A stretch of DNA of 64,000 nucleotides, from the NCBI RefSeq assembly GCF_018326285.1, contig NZ_AP023362.1, forward strand, positions 1,984,001-2,048,000, given 5' to 3'. This DNA comes from Mycolicibacterium sp. TY81 (GTDB lineage Bacteria > Actinomycetota > Actinomycetes > Mycobacteriales > Mycobacteriaceae). Positions 31,717-42,983 of this stretch are shown here, one piece after another. Position numbers and translations under genes: made by a program. The stretch's first letter is position 1; each line of letters begins with the position of its first letter. The notes beneath the pieces were generated by a model. That model searched no databases, had not been told where the DNA came from, and saw only the letters and a program-made list of their open reading frames with translations.

Positions 31717-32643
31717 GTGCGTATCGTCTTCGCCGGAACCCCGGAACCCGCGCTGCCGTCGTTGCGTCGGCTCATCGCGTCGCCCCGCCACGAGGTGGTC
31801 GCGGTGCTGACCCGTCCTGACGCGGCCTCCGGTCGCCGTGGCAAGCCCGCGCCGTCCCCGGTCGCGGAACTTGCTCTGGCCGAAGGCATTCCGGTGCTGC
31901 GTCCGGCCAAGCCCAACGAGCCCGAGTTCGTCGCCGAACTCGCCGCGCTGGCCCCCGACTGCTGCGCCGTCGTCGCCTACGGTGCGCTGCTGCGCGACGA
32001 GCTGCTGGCGGTGCCCCGGCTGGGCTGGATCAACCTGCACTTCTCGGTGCTGCCGGCGTGGCGCGGCGCCGCCCCGGTCCAGGCCGCCATCGCCGCGGGC
32101 GACGAGGTGACCGGCGCCACCACGTTCCAGATCGAACGGGCCCTGGACTCCGGGCCCGTGTACGGCGTGCTGACCGAGGCGGTGCGGCCCATCGACACCG
32201 CGGGCGACCTGCTGGCCCGTCTGGCCGACGCCGGCGCCGGTCTGCTGGAGACGACGCTCGACGGTGTCGAGGACGGCGAGCTGACCGCGGTGCCGCAGCC
32301 CGCCGAGGGCGTGACTATCGCACCCAAGGTGACCGTCGAGGACGCGCGCGTGCGCTGGGACCTGCCCGCGCACGTCGTCGACCGCCGCATCCGCGCGGTC
32401 ACGCCGAACCCGGGTGCCTGGACCGAGATCGGCGACCTGCGGGTGAAACTCGGGCCGGTGGTCCCGGTCGAAGCAGAACCGTTGGCGCCCGGGGTAATTC
32501 GCGTGCAGAAATCCGGCGTGCTGGTCGGCACCGGCAGCACTCCGGTGCGCCTGGGCATGGTGCAACCGCCGGGGAAGAAACTGATGAATGCGGCGGACTG
32601 GGCGCGCGGTGCCCGGCTGGACGAAGGTGTGGTGGCCCGGTGA
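31717..32643 (+). CDS. fmt: Methionyl-tRNA formyltransferase
   Basis: 308 residues. The N-terminus [18 protein letters not shown] and the catalytic segment [19 protein letters not shown] (Asn/His/Asp chemistry around [13 protein letters not shown]) match Fmt. The C-terminal OB-like domain begins near residue 205 and contains [10 protein letters not shown]. It formylates initiator Met-tRNA. It overlaps rsmB by 4 bases. Confidence 0.95.
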   Translation: MRIVFAGTPEPALPSLRRLIASPRHEVVAVLTRPDAASGRRGKPAPSPVAELALAEGIPVLRPAKPNEPEFVAELAALAPDCCAVVAYGALLRDELLAVPRLGWINLHFSVLPAWRGAAPVQAAIAAGDEVTGATTFQIERALDSGPVYGVLTEAVRPIDTAGDLLARLADAGAGLLETTLDGVEDGELTAVPQPAEGVTIAPKVTVEDARVRWDLPAHVVDRRIRAVTPNPGAWTEIGDLRVKLGPVVPVEAEPLAPGVIRVQKSGVLVGTGSTPVRLGMVQPPGKKLMNAADWARGARLDEGVVAR

Positions 32644-34097
32644 CCGAACGGAGCGGACGAGGCGGACGGCAGGGCCGGCCGAACAACCAGGGGCGTACCG
32701 GCGGCGGCCACCGGCAGCCGGCGGCCCGGGCACAGGCCCCCCGCGGCCCGCGCCGCAAGCCGCTCGATCCGGCCCGCCGCGCCGCGTTCGACGTGCTGCG
32801 CGCGGTGTCGCAGCGCGACGCCTACGCCAACCTCGCGCTGCCGGCCATCCTGCGCGAGCGCGACATCACCGGCCGCGACGCGGCCTTCGCCACCGAACTG
32901 ACCTACGGCACCTGCCGCTGCGTCGGGCTGCTGGACACGGTGATCGAGAGTGCCGCCGGGCGCCCCACCGACCGGATCGACCCGGTTCTGCTGGATCTGC
33001 TGCGGCTCGGCGCCTATCAGCTGCTCCGCACCCGCGTCGACGCCCACGCCGCGGTGGACACGACCGTCGAGCAGGCCGGCATCGAATTCGATTCGGTGCG
33101 TGCGGGTTTCGTCAACGGCGTGCTGCGCGCCATCGCGAGCAAGGACGAGGCCGCCTGGGTCGCCGAGCTCGCGCCGTCGGCCGCCGCCGACCCGATCGGC
33201 CACACCGCGTTCACCCATGCGCACCCGCGCTGGGTGGCGCAGTCCTTCGCCGACGCCCTCGGCGCCGACGCGGGGGAGCTCGACGCGATGCTCACCAGCG
33301 ACGACGAACGCCCCGTCGTGCACCTCGCGGCCCGTCCGGGAGAGATCAGTGCCGAGGAGCTGGCCGCGGCGATCGGCGGCGACGTCGGCCGCTTCTCGCC
33401 GTACGCGGTGTATCTGCCCGGCGGCGACCCCGGCCAGCTGGACCCGATCCGCGACGGCCTGGCGCAGGTGCAGGACGAGGGCAGCCAACTGGTGGCCCGC
33501 GCACTGACCGAGGTGCCGGTGGAGGGCAACGACAGCCGGTGGCTGGACCTGTGTTCGGGTCCCGGCGGCAAGACCGCGATGCTGGCGGCCATCGCCGCGC
33601 AGTGCGGCGCCACGGTGACCGCCGTCGAGCCGACGGAACACCGTGCCGATCTGGTGGAGCGCAACACCGCCGGCATGGGGGTCGAGGTCCTCCGGGTCGA
33701 CGGCCGTGAGTCGGGCCTGGCGCCCGGATCCTTCGACCGGGTCCTGGTCGACGCCCCGTGCACCGGTCTGGGTGCGCTGCGCCGCCGGCCCGAGGCGCGG
33801 TGGCGCCGGCAGCCGTCGGACGTGCCCGGCCTCGCCCGGCTGCAGCGTGAATTGCTCGCTGCGGCAATCAAACTCACCCGCCCGGGCGGTGTGGTGCTGT
33901 ACGCGACCTGTTCGCCGCACCTGGCCGAGACTGTCGGGGTGATCGCCGACGCGGTGCGCCGTCAGCCGGTCGAACAGATCGACACCCGCCCGCTGTTCGC
34001 GCCGGCGGACCGGCTGGGACCCGGACCACATGTGCAGTTATGGCCACATCGGCATGGCACCGATGCGATGTTCGCGGCCGCGCTCAAAGTAGTCTGA
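32640..34097 (+). CDS. rsmB: 16S rRNA m5C967 methyltransferase RsmB
   Basis: 485 residues from GTG 32640 overlapping the fmt stop; the frame is open far upstream inside fmt and that extension was rejected. A basic, Gly/Arg-rich tail of about 45 residues precedes the NusB-like domain ([20 protein letters not shown]). The SAM motif [20 protein letters not shown] and the two catalytic Cys segments ([20 protein letters not shown] and [12 protein letters not shown]) mark a Fmu/RsmB enzyme. Followed by rpe after 5 bases. Confidence 0.93.
   Translation: MTERSGRGGRQGRPNNQGRTGGGHRQPAARAQAPRGPRRKPLDPARRAAFDVLRAVSQRDAYANLALPAILRERDITGRDAAFATELTYGTCRCVGLLDTVIESAAGRPTDRIDPVLLDLLRLGAYQLLRTRVDAHAAVDTTVEQAGIEFDSVRAGFVNGVLRAIASKDEAAWVAELAPSAAADPIGHTAFTHAHPRWVAQSFADALGADAGELDAMLTSDDERPVVHLAARPGEISAEELAAAIGGDVGRFSPYAVYLPGGDPGQLDPIRDGLAQVQDEGSQLVARALTEVPVEGNDSRWLDLCSGPGGKTAMLAAIAAQCGATVTAVEPTEHRADLVERNTAGMGVEVLRVDGRESGLAPGSFDRVLVDAPCTGLGALRRRPEARWRRQPSDVPGLARLQRELLAAAIKLTRPGGVVLYATCSPHLAETVGVIADAVRRQPVEQIDTRPLFAPADRLGPGPHVQLWPHRHGTDAMFAAALKVV
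34090..34095 (+). promoter_or_regulatory. -10 element of rpe inside the rsmB end
   Basis: TAGTCT, 7 bases before ATG 34103, overlapping the last codons of rsmB. Confidence 0.35.
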
Positions 34098-34102
34098 CCG
34101 CC

Positions 34103-34780
34103 ATGGCAGGACCACTGATCGCCCCGTCCATCCTTTCGGCCGACTTCGCCCGGCTCGCCGACGAGACCGCGGCGGTCGAGGGCGCCGACTGGCTGCACGT
34201 CGACGTCATGGACAACCATTTCGTCCCCAACCTGACGCTGGGTCTGCCGGTCGTCGAGAGCCTGCTGAAAGTCACCGACATCCCGATGGACTGCCATCTG
34301 ATGATCGAGGACCCCAAGCGCTGGGCTCCGTCGTACGCCGAGGCCGGCGCCTACAACGTGACGTTCCACGCCGAGGCCACCGACGACCCGATCTCCGTCG
34401 CCCGCGACATCCGCGCGGCCGGCGCCAAGGCGGGCCTGAGCGTCAAGCCCGGCACCCCGATCGAGCCCTACCTGGAAATCCTGCGTGACTTCGACACCCT
34501 GCTGGTGATGTCGGTCGAGCCGGGCTTCGGTGGCCAGAAGTTCATCGCCGAGGTGCTGCCGAAGGTGGCGCTGGTCCGCAACCTCGTCGACTCCGGTGAG
34601 CTCACCCTGGTCGTCGAGATCGACGGCGGCATCAATGACGACACCATCGAAGCCGCCGCCGCGGCCGGCGTGGACTGCTTCGTCGCCGGCTCCGCGGTGT
34701 ACAACGCGGCGGATCCGGGTGCCGCGGTGGAATCCCTGCGGCGTCAGGCCGCGGCCGCGTCACCGCATCTGGTGCTGTGA
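34103..34780 (+). CDS. rpe: Ribulose-phosphate 3-epimerase
   Basis: 225 residues. [32 protein letters not shown] and [14 protein letters not shown] are the conserved TIM-barrel metal and phosphate segments. It interconverts ribulose-5-phosphate and xylulose-5-phosphate in the pentose pathway, upstream of riboflavin synthesis genes that need ribulose-5-phosphate. It overlaps ribD by 4 bases. Confidence 0.96.
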   Translation: MAGPLIAPSILSADFARLADETAAVEGADWLHVDVMDNHFVPNLTLGLPVVESLLKVTDIPMDCHLMIEDPKRWAPSYAEAGAYNVTFHAEATDDPISVARDIRAAGAKAGLSVKPGTPIEPYLEILRDFDTLLVMSVEPGFGGQKFIAEVLPKVALVRNLVDSGELTLVVEIDGGINDDTIEAAAAAGVDCFVAGSAVYNAADPGAAVESLRRQAAAASPHLVL

Positions 34781-35787
34781 CGCCGGAGGCCATCGAAGCG
34801 GCCATGCGGCTGGCCATCGGCCAGGCCGACGCGGTCAAAGGCACGACGTACCCGAACCCGCCGGTCGGCGCGGTGATCCTGGACCGTGACGGCGAAGTGG
34901 CCGGTGTCGGCGGGACCCAGCCGCCGGGGGAGGCGCACGCCGAGGTCATGGCGCTGCGGCGGGCCGGTACCCGCGCCGCGGGCGGCACCGCCGTGGTGAC
35001 GCTCGAGCCGTGCAACCACCAGGGCCGCACCGGCCCGTGCGTGGACGCGCTGCTGGACGCCGGGGTGGCGGCCGTGGTGTTCGCCGTGGCCGACCCCAAT
35101 CCGGTGGCCGCGGGCGGCGCCCAGCGGCTGACCGATGCCGGCGTGACGGTGACTTCGGGTGTTCTCGCCGACGAGGTCAGCGGCGGGCCGCTGCGCGAAT
35201 GGCTGCACCGTCAGCGCACCGGCCGACCCCATGTGACGTGGAAGTTCGCGGCCAGCCTCGACGGGCGCAGCGCCGCCGCCGACGGCACCAGCCAGTGGAT
35301 CACGGGCCCCGCCGCCCGGGCCGACGTGCACCGGCACCGCGCGGCGGCCGACGCCATCGTCGTCGGCACGGGGACGGTGCTGGCCGACGACCCGACATTG
35401 ACCGCCCGGCTGTCCGACGGCACCCCGGCGCCCCGTCAGCCGCTGCGGGTGGTGGTCGGGGAACGCGAAATCTCGTCGGAGGCCAACGTCCTGAACGATG
35501 ATTCCCGGACCATGGTGATCAGGACGCACGATCCGCTCGAGGTGCTGCGGGCGCTGTCGGACCGCACCGATGTGATCCTGGAAGGCGGGCCGACGCTGGC
35601 CGGGGCATTCGTCCGGGCGGGACTCGTGGACCGGATTCTGGCGTATCTGGCGCCGACGCTGCTGGGCGGACCCATCACGGCGATCGACGACGCCGGGGTG
35701 TCGACCATGTCGCAGGCCCGCCGCTGGCGTTTCGACGGCGTCGAGACCGTCGGGGCCGACGTGCGGCTCAGTCTCGTGCCGAACTGA
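34777..35787 (+). CDS. ribD: Bifunctional riboflavin deaminase/reductase RibD
   Basis: 336 residues. The deaminase domain (1-145) has zinc ligands HAEVMAL and [12 protein letters not shown]. The reductase domain (about 146-336) starts at [20 protein letters not shown] and ends [12 protein letters not shown]. It deaminates and reduces the second and third intermediates of riboflavin synthesis. Named ribG in M. tuberculosis. Coupled to rpe, separate from the other rib genes by the p55/lprG operon. Confidence 0.95.
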   Translation: MTPEAIEAAMRLAIGQADAVKGTTYPNPPVGAVILDRDGEVAGVGGTQPPGEAHAEVMALRRAGTRAAGGTAVVTLEPCNHQGRTGPCVDALLDAGVAAVVFAVADPNPVAAGGAQRLTDAGVTVTSGVLADEVSGGPLREWLHRQRTGRPHVTWKFAASLDGRSAAADGTSQWITGPAARADVHRHRAAADAIVVGTGTVLADDPTLTARLSDGTPAPRQPLRVVVGEREISSEANVLNDDSRTMVIRTHDPLEVLRALSDRTDVILEGGPTLAGAFVRAGLVDRILAYLAPTLLGGPITAIDDAGVSTMSQARRWRFDGVETVGADVRLSLVPN

Positions 35788-36114
35788 TTGCTCGGGCGCT
35801 TCCAGCGAACTTTTCGCGCCGTGCGCGGCGGTTCGGCGCAGGCGTACGGCGGGTCTGAAGGCCCGAACTGATTCCCGATTGTGGCTGAGATGTGCGATTC
35901 ACCGTGACGCTCAATGTGAGTGGGCTCACCGCGGCCCATCTTTAGTTTTGCTAATCGTTACCACTTCGAGATCAACGCCGCGACATTCGCGCAGGAGGCC
36001 GCGATTTCGCATCCGTAAAATTGAGGGCAGACACCGGATCATCTGGATCCGGCTGAAATATCGCGCTCACCGATGTCGTTAGAGCGAAGGTGATCACGAG
36101 CAAAGGATAAGAGC
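35788..36114 (+). other. 327-base intergenic region with a CRP-like site
   Basis: No gene is supported here. It contains a CRP-like half-palindrome at 35915-35930, then an AT-rich patch at 35940-35965, and the ribosome binding site AAAGGA (36102-36107) of the following small gene. Confidence 0.5.
35915..35930 (+). promoter_or_regulatory. Candidate CRP-type binding site
   Basis: TGTGAGTGGGCTCACC fits TGTGA-N6-TCACA in 9 of 10 conserved positions, the mycobacterial CRP (Rv3676-type) motif. It lies 185 bases upstream of the ATG at 36115, so the regulated promoter is unknown. Confidence 0.4.
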
Positions 36115-36360
36115 ATGACTGCACTGCAGGACTGGCTCAGCTTCCGTCCGAGTGAAGATGGCATCCGGGACATGATGTTCCGCCGGCCCCTACGGGCGGT
36201 GCTGAGTGTCGTCGAAGAGTTCGACGAAGCCGTGGACGTCGCGCTGGAACGCCTCGCGGCCCACGCGAACGGATCCCACCCGGATCCGGCGCCCGCGCCG
36301 ACCCCGGCGTACATCCCGGACAACGTGGTGCTGATGCGCCCGGGCGTAGAGCGGTGCTAG
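36115..36360 (+). CDS. Orphan 81-residue protein of unknown function
   Basis: ATG 36115 has a good ribosome binding site (AAAGGA, 7 bases spacing). The first 55 residues are amphipathic helix (MMFRRPLRAVLSVVEEFDEA, then VDVALERLAAH). The tail is Pro/Ala-rich (PDPAPAPTPAYIP) and ends with a single Cys. No signal peptide or known motif. It lies between ribD and P55, a position not occupied in M. tuberculosis. A strong bidirectional hairpin follows. Confidence 0.65.
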   Translation: MTALQDWLSFRPSEDGIRDMMFRRPLRAVLSVVEEFDEAVDVALERLAAHANGSHPDPAPAPTPAYIPDNVVLMRPGVERC

Positions 36361-36392
36361 TGCGCTGCCGCTGACGGCCGATACAACGCCGA

Positions 36393-36436
36393 GACAACGG
36401 AGCCGCAGAGTCGATCGACTCTGCGGCTCCGTTGTC
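36393..36436. terminator. 44-base perfect palindrome, bidirectional terminator
   Basis: GACAACGGAGCCGCAGAGTC pairs base for base with its complement around GATC. It lies between the convergent orphan gene and p55. Twenty perfect pairs is unusually strong. Confidence 0.85.
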
Positions 36437-36444
36437 GTTACGGC

Positions 36445-38022
36445 CTACGCCACCGGCGCGGGATCGACCTCGGGAGCGGTCTCGGGCTCCTCGGCCTGCT
36501 CGTGGCGACCGGCGATCAGCAGACCGGCCAGCGCACCCACCACACACACGATCGCGGTGATCAGGAAGATCGAGCTGTACTGCATGGTGTAGGCGGTCTT
36601 CACGTTCTTGGCGATCTGCTCCGCGGCGTCGGCAAGACTGCCGCCCTTGGCCGGCGGCAGGGCGGCCAGGTTCTGGTTGAACTTGTACAGACCCCATGCG
36701 GACAGCGCCGCCATACCGATCAGCATGCCGATCATGCGGGACACCACGACCGCCGCCGAGGCGATGCCGTGCTGCGCCGTCGGGACCACGCGCAGCGTCG
36801 CCGACGTCAGCGGTCCGATGACCAGACCCAAGCCCAGGCCGGCGATGATCAGATCGGTCGGCAGTGTCGGGAGCTTCACGATCGCGAGGTCGTGGGTGGC
36901 TTCCAGCACGTTCATGTCCCAGTGCGAGACCAGCAGATACGCGGCGGCTGCGATGAGCAGACCGACGAACGCGACGATCCGGTCGCCGATCCGGGTGGCG
37001 ATCCACCCGCCGACCAGCGCGCCGACAGGCAGCGCACCCAGGAACCACGCGAGCTTGAAGATCGCATGCGCCTGGTCGATGCCGAGCACACCGCGGCTGA
37101 ACAACTCGACGTTCACCAGCGTGACCATGAGCGCCGCGCCCGCGCACAGCGACGACGCCAGGCCCGCCAGGAACGGCCGGAAGTGCACGCCCACCGGATC
37201 GATCAGCTTGGTGCGGGCCATCTTCTCCCACACGAAGAACGCGACCGCGACGACCGCGGCGGCGATCAGCAACGGCGGGCCGTTTTCCGGGAGCACCTGC
37301 TTGCCGTCGGGGTTGGGGTTGTACAGGCCCCACGTCGCCAATCCCAGGGCGACGGCGAGCAGCACGCCGCCCAGGACGTCGATCTTCTCGGGCTTCTCGG
37401 TCTCGATGCGTGACGGCAGGCTGAAGTGGATCATCACGATGGCCGCGAGGGTCAGCGGCACGTTGATCCAGAAGACATCCCGCCAGTCGTGCAGCAGCCA
37501 CACCACGGCGACGCCGTACAGCGGGCCGAGCACGCTGCCCAGCTCCTGCGCGGCACCGATGCCACCGAGCACGCCGGCGCGGTTGCGCGCGGCCCACAGG
37601 TCGGCCGCCAGCGCCAGCGTCACCGGCAGCAGCGCGCCGCTCGCCACACCCTGGATGGTGCGGCCGACGATCAGCTGATTGAGCGGCTCGATCAGCTCGT
37701 TCGCCGGGATGAACATGCCGGCCATCGCCGTGACGATCGAGCCGACCGCGAACAGCGCGAGGCTCGCCTGGAGCACCAGCTTGCGGCCGAACCGGTCGGA
37801 CGCCCGGCCCAGCAGCGGCATCGCCGCGATGTAGCCCAGCAGGTACCACGTGACGACGGGCGTGACCTGCTGGATCTTGTTGATCGGGATGCCGATCCCG
37901 TCCGGCGGGTCCTTCATCATGTCGGTCATGATCGTCACGACGACGTAGGTGTCGAGCGCGCCGAGCAGGACCGCGAGACTGCCCGCGGCTATGGCGACGT
38001 GGCGGTTGCTACCCCCGGCCAT
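36445..38022 (-). CDS. p55: P55-type MFS efflux pump (Rv1410c-like)
   Basis: 525 residues with about 14 membrane helices (DHA2-type). The first helix carries [17 protein letters not shown], with the charged Asp required in this family. Motif A is [16 protein letters not shown]. The partner lprG ends at its start codon (TAATG overlap), an operon conserved across mycobacteria. LprG and P55 are known to move triacylglycerol-type lipids and to affect drug susceptibility and envelope function. Confidence 0.95.
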   Translation of the reverse strand: MAGGSNRHVAIAAGSLAVLLGALDTYVVVTIMTDMMKDPPDGIGIPINKIQQVTPVVTWYLLGYIAAMPLLGRASDRFGRKLVLQASLALFAVGSIVTAMAGMFIPANELIEPLNQLIVGRTIQGVASGALLPVTLALAADLWAARNRAGVLGGIGAAQELGSVLGPLYGVAVVWLLHDWRDVFWINVPLTLAAIVMIHFSLPSRIETEKPEKIDVLGGVLLAVALGLATWGLYNPNPDGKQVLPENGPPLLIAAAVVAVAFFVWEKMARTKLIDPVGVHFRPFLAGLASSLCAGAALMVTLVNVELFSRGVLGIDQAHAIFKLAWFLGALPVGALVGGWIATRIGDRIVAFVGLLIAAAAYLLVSHWDMNVLEATHDLAIVKLPTLPTDLIIAGLGLGLVIGPLTSATLRVVPTAQHGIASAAVVVSRMIGMLIGMAALSAWGLYKFNQNLAALPPAKGGSLADAAEQIAKNVKTAYTMQYSSIFLITAIVCVVGALAGLLIAGRHEQAEEPETAPEVDPAPVA

Positions 38023-38738
38023 TACTGAACGTCGGGCTTGTTGACGGTGACCGGCTTACCCCAGTCCGTCAGCGTCATCTGCAGGTTGTTGCCCGGGCTC
38101 GTCTCCAGCTGCGCCTGCGCGAGCTGGTGGTTGCCGCCCTCTTCGATCCAGGCGGTGCCCGGCAGCGCGGTGGTGACCTTCAGCTGCGGGGCGATCTTGT
38201 TGACGGCCTCGGCGCTGACGGTGCCGGTGACCTTGACGGTCTTCACGCCGTTGATGTCCTCGCGGCCCACGGCCTTGGCGTCGGTGAAGTTGTCCAGGAT
38301 GTTGGCCAGGCCGGTCTCCGGGCGCAGGATCGCCGAGATGTCGTAGATGGCGTCGGCGGGGCCGAAGTCGGACAGCGGGCCACCGGACGACAGCGAGGCG
38401 TACAGGTGGTTGTCGTAGACGACGAACGGCGCGTCCTGGACGCCCATGCCGCCCACCGAGAGGTTGGCCTTGCCCTGGCCGGCGACGGCGGGGGTGAGCG
38501 TCATGTCACCGGTCAGCTTGGTGACCGTCAGCTTGGCGATCTTGCCGTTGACCGTCAGGACCAGGTGCACGCTCTGCTGGCCGCGGGTGGTGTCCGCGGA
38601 CTGCTTGAGCAGCGCTGCGGCGTCGGGCAGCGGCGTCGAGGGGGCCTCGGACTTCGAACATCCGGAGACCAGGAGCACCCCGGCCATCACGGTGGAGAGT
38701 AGGGAAACAAGCATGGCGGAGCGTTTGCGCGTCTGCAT
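38022..38738 (-). CDS. lprG: LprG lipoprotein, lipid carrier
   Basis: 238 residues from ATG 38738. A signal helix ends in lipobox LLVSGC (Cys near residue 27). The mature part follows M. tuberculosis LprG closely: [62 protein letters not shown]. It binds triacylated lipids in a hydrophobic pocket. ATG 38738 was preferred to 38747 because TACGAT lies 7 bases upstream and the product has a better lipoprotein N-terminus (QTRKRSAML). Operon with p55. Confidence 0.95.
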   Translation of the reverse strand: MQTRKRSAMLVSLLSTVMAGVLLVSGCSKSEAPSTPLPDAAALLKQSADTTRGQQSVHLVLTVNGKIAKLTVTKLTGDMTLTPAVAGQGKANLSVGGMGVQDAPFVVYDNHLYASLSSGGPLSDFGPADAIYDISAILRPETGLANILDNFTDAKAVGREDINGVKTVKVTGTVSAEAVNKIAPQLKVTTALPGTAWIEEGGNHQLAQAQLETSPGNNLQMTLTDWGKPVTVNKPDVQ

Positions 38739-38745
38739 GTCCTGC

Positions 38746-38751
38746 ATCGTA
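38746..38751 (-). promoter_or_regulatory. -10 element of lprG-p55
   Basis: TACGAT on the minus strand, 7 bases from ATG 38738; leaderless spacing that also supports this start codon. Confidence 0.45.
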
Positions 38752-38805
38752 ATAGGTGCGCCCGACCAACAAGTTGCCTCGATCGGCCGGCCCGGCGCCA
38801 ATAGC

Positions 38806-38811
38806 TAGGCT
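38806..38811 (+). promoter_or_regulatory. -10 element of ribE
   Basis: TAGGCT, 7 bases before ATG 38819, with no Shine-Dalgarno. Confidence 0.5.
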
Positions 38812-38818
38812 GAGGCCC

Positions 38819-39427
38819 ATGTTCACCGGCATTGTCGAAGAGCTCGGCGAGATCGTCAGCAAGGACCAACTGGCCGACGCGGCGCGGTTCGTCATCCGCG
38901 GCCCCTTGGTCACCACCGATGCCGGGCATGGTGACTCGATCGCGGTGAACGGCGTCTGCCTGACGGTCGTGGACGTGCTGCCCGACGGCGCGTTCTCCGC
39001 CGACGTGATGGCCGAGACCCTGAACCGGTCGAGCCTCGCCGGCGTCGAAGTCGGCGGCCGGGTGAACCTGGAGCGCGCCGCGGCGATCAACAGCCGCCTG
39101 GGCGGGCACATCGTGCAGGGTCATGTGGACGGCACCGGCACTGTGTTGTCGCGCACACCGTCCGAGCACTGGGAGGTCGTGCGCATCGCGCTGCCGCCGC
39201 AGCTGGCCCGGTACGTGGTCGAGAAGGGCTCCATCACCGTCGACGGGGTTTCGCTGACGGTGTCCGGCCTGGGCCGAGACGAGCAGGGCGACTGGTTCGA
39301 AATCTCTCTGATTCCAACGACGTTGCAGCTGACGACGCTCGGCCGCGCCCCGGTCGGGACCACCGTGAACCTGGAAGTGGACGTCATCGCCAAATACGTC
39401 GAACGGCTGCTCGGCCCGGCGCAGTAG
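38819..39427 (+). CDS. ribE: Riboflavin synthase alpha chain
   Basis: 202 residues from ATG 38819 (MFTGIVEELGEI, the invariant N-terminus). The two homologous lumazine-binding barrels are visible as VNGVCLTVVDV, with GHIVQGHVDGTG, and VDGVSLTVSGL. It dismutates two 6,7-dimethyl-8-ribityllumazine molecules to riboflavin. Divergent from lprG, 80 bases apart. Called ribC in M. tuberculosis. Confidence 0.96.
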   Translation: MFTGIVEELGEIVSKDQLADAARFVIRGPLVTTDAGHGDSIAVNGVCLTVVDVLPDGAFSADVMAETLNRSSLAGVEVGGRVNLERAAAINSRLGGHIVQGHVDGTGTVLSRTPSEHWEVVRIALPPQLARYVVEKGSITVDGVSLTVSGLGRDEQGDWFEISLIPTTLQLTTLGRAPVGTTVNLEVDVIAKYVERLLGPAQ

Positions 39428-39479
39428 CGCCCGGTTCTACCGTGTCCGCTGAGCGGACCGGCGGGAGTAAGTCGGCCCG

Positions 39480-39500
39480 TACCAGTGGTTCATACTGGTA
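39480..39500 (+). promoter_or_regulatory. Inverted repeat upstream of ribBA, candidate operator
   Basis: TACCAGT (39480-39486) and ACTGGTA (39494-39500) are exact inverted 7-mers separated by 7 bases, 46 bases before the ribBA start. The spacing suits a dimeric repressor of GntR or similar type. No FMN riboswitch fold was seen. Confidence 0.4.
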
Positions 39501-39545
39501 GGTGATCAACATGGCCCTGATGTGGCCACGGCAAGGGTGGTGGAG

Positions 39546-41722
<2,177 letters not shown>

Positions 41723-41748
<26 letters not shown>

Positions 41749-42217
41749 GTTCGTCTGCCGGGCCCGGGCTTCGGGAACCCTCCGCCGGGTCGGCCGTGGC
41801 GACGAATCCGAAGGCGCGATAGACCCCGAGCGCGGCGGTGTTGTCGCGGTGCACCCGCAGCGTCACGGTGCGCGCTCCCAGACCGCGACCCCAGTCGATG
41901 GCCGCGGTCAACAGAGTGCGCGCCACCCCGCGGCCGCGGGCGACCGGATCGGTCCACAGCGAGTACAGGTACACCGAGCTCGGGCTGGCCCGATGTGCCG
42001 CGATCAGGCCCACCAGCTGGTCCTCCTGAGCCACGGCGAACTGCGCGTGCGCCCGCAGGCGACGGCGCCACTGCGTCCCGGTGAAGCTCATCTCGGCGCG
42101 GTACTCGGCATCGTCGGTGCCCGCGGAATCGGCCAGCGCGCGCAGCCGCAGCGCCGCGAACACCCGCCAGTCGGCTTCGGTGAGCCGGATCACCCCCACC
42201 TGGGTGCTCCCTCCCAT
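41723..42217 (-). CDS. GNAT-family N-acetyltransferase
   Basis: 164 residues from ATG 42217; an upstream extension to 42253 is possible but would cross the promoter of the next cassette. The acetyl-CoA motif is VARGRGVARTLLTAAIDWGR (R-x-x-G-x-G/A form), followed by VHRDNTAALGVYRAFGF. Substrate unknown. Divergent from the MurL cassette, with 20 bases between start codons. Confidence 0.82.
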
Positions 42218-42221
42218 GGGA

Positions 42222-42227
42222 TAGAAT
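42222..42227 (+). promoter_or_regulatory. Possible -10 of the MurL/MurD2 cassette
   Basis: TAGAAT, 9 bases before GTG 42237. AT-rich relative to surroundings, and the only -10-like hexamer in the 20-base divergent gap. Confidence 0.4.
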
Positions 42228-42236
42228 TTGCTGATA

Positions 42237-42983
42237 GTGACCGATTTTCGCATGCCTTCGCCGCCCGACGCCGTGGCGATCGCACCCGATGAACTGGTCG
42301 GCCGCCTCGGTGCGTACCCGACGGTGACCGTGCCGATCTACCAGGGCCGGACCGTCGACACCCCGTCGCTGTGGCAGCACCTCGCCGAACCCGCGGACTA
42401 CTTCGGGCTGACCATGCCTGCCCGCGCCGATCTGGACGCCGCGCTGGCTTCCTTCTCGACCCTGCCGGGACTGGTCGCCGCCACGGTCACGATCACCGAC
42501 GGCGGCCGGTGCGCGGTGACGGGCCTGCCCTCGCAGGTCTGCACGCCGAAGCCGGTACGCATCGGATGGCGCGACAGCGGCTGGACCCCGCCGGCGGCGA
42601 CGGACGAGCCGTGGCTGCGGATGGCGGCCCGGACGACCAGCCTGGGCACCGTGGACCTGCTGCTGCGCCGGCTGGCCGAACAGGGCTGCGTGGACGGCAT
42701 CGCACCCGGTCCCGAGATCACGCCGGCCGTGGTCGGCGCGTTGCTCCTCGACATCGGCGCCGAACTGGTCGGCGTCGAGAATCCGGAGCCGGTCTCGTTG
42801 GTGGACCAGCTGCAGACGTGTGGCGTCGTGCGCGGTGTCGAGCGCCGTGCTTCGGTGCCCGCCGACCAGGTACTGCGCGCCTGGTGGATCTCGCCGCAGT
42901 ACCGCACCCACCCGGTCGCACAACTCGGCGACCATGCCGTCCCCGTTGATCCCGCCCACCCGCCGTTCCTGGAGCAGCTGTGA
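42237..42983 (+). CDS. Class IV aminotransferase-like protein lacking the PLP lysine, first gene of MurL cassette
   Basis: 248 residues from GTG 42237; ATG 42252 is an alternative. No strong known motif. Read by eye against mycobacterial aminodeoxychorismate lyase/D-amino-acid aminotransferase sequences, the order of segments agrees: YPTVTVPIYQGRTVDTPSLW with the FETL-DGR-HL start, PWLRMAARTTSLG with PWLIASAKTLSYA (the catalytic-lysine strand), and AWWISPQYRTHPVAQLGD with the C-terminal product loop. The Schiff-base Lys position holds Arg132, so it would not be a normal PLP enzyme. The GTG of murL overlaps its stop, so it is made with the epimerase and ligase. The fold assignment is inference and needs a profile or structure comparison. 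Confidence 0.6.
   Translation: MTDFRMPSPPDAVAIAPDELVGRLGAYPTVTVPIYQGRTVDTPSLWQHLAEPADYFGLTMPARADLDAALASFSTLPGLVAATVTITDGGRCAVTGLPSQVCTPKPVRIGWRDSGWTPPAATDEPWLRMAARTTSLGTVDLLLRRLAEQGCVDGIAPGPEITPAVVGALLLDIGAELVGVENPEPVSLVDQLQTCGVVRGVERRASVPADQVLRAWWISPQYRTHPVAQLGDHAVPVDPAHPPFLEQL

Noticed and set aside
35942..35954. TTAG-N5-CTAA resembling an IdeR iron box
   Set aside because: The spacing is one base short of the IdeR consensus and flanking positions do not match; no iron gene follows.
39428..39545. FMN riboswitch before ribBA
   Set aside because: Only 118 bases and no multi-helix RFN pattern seen.
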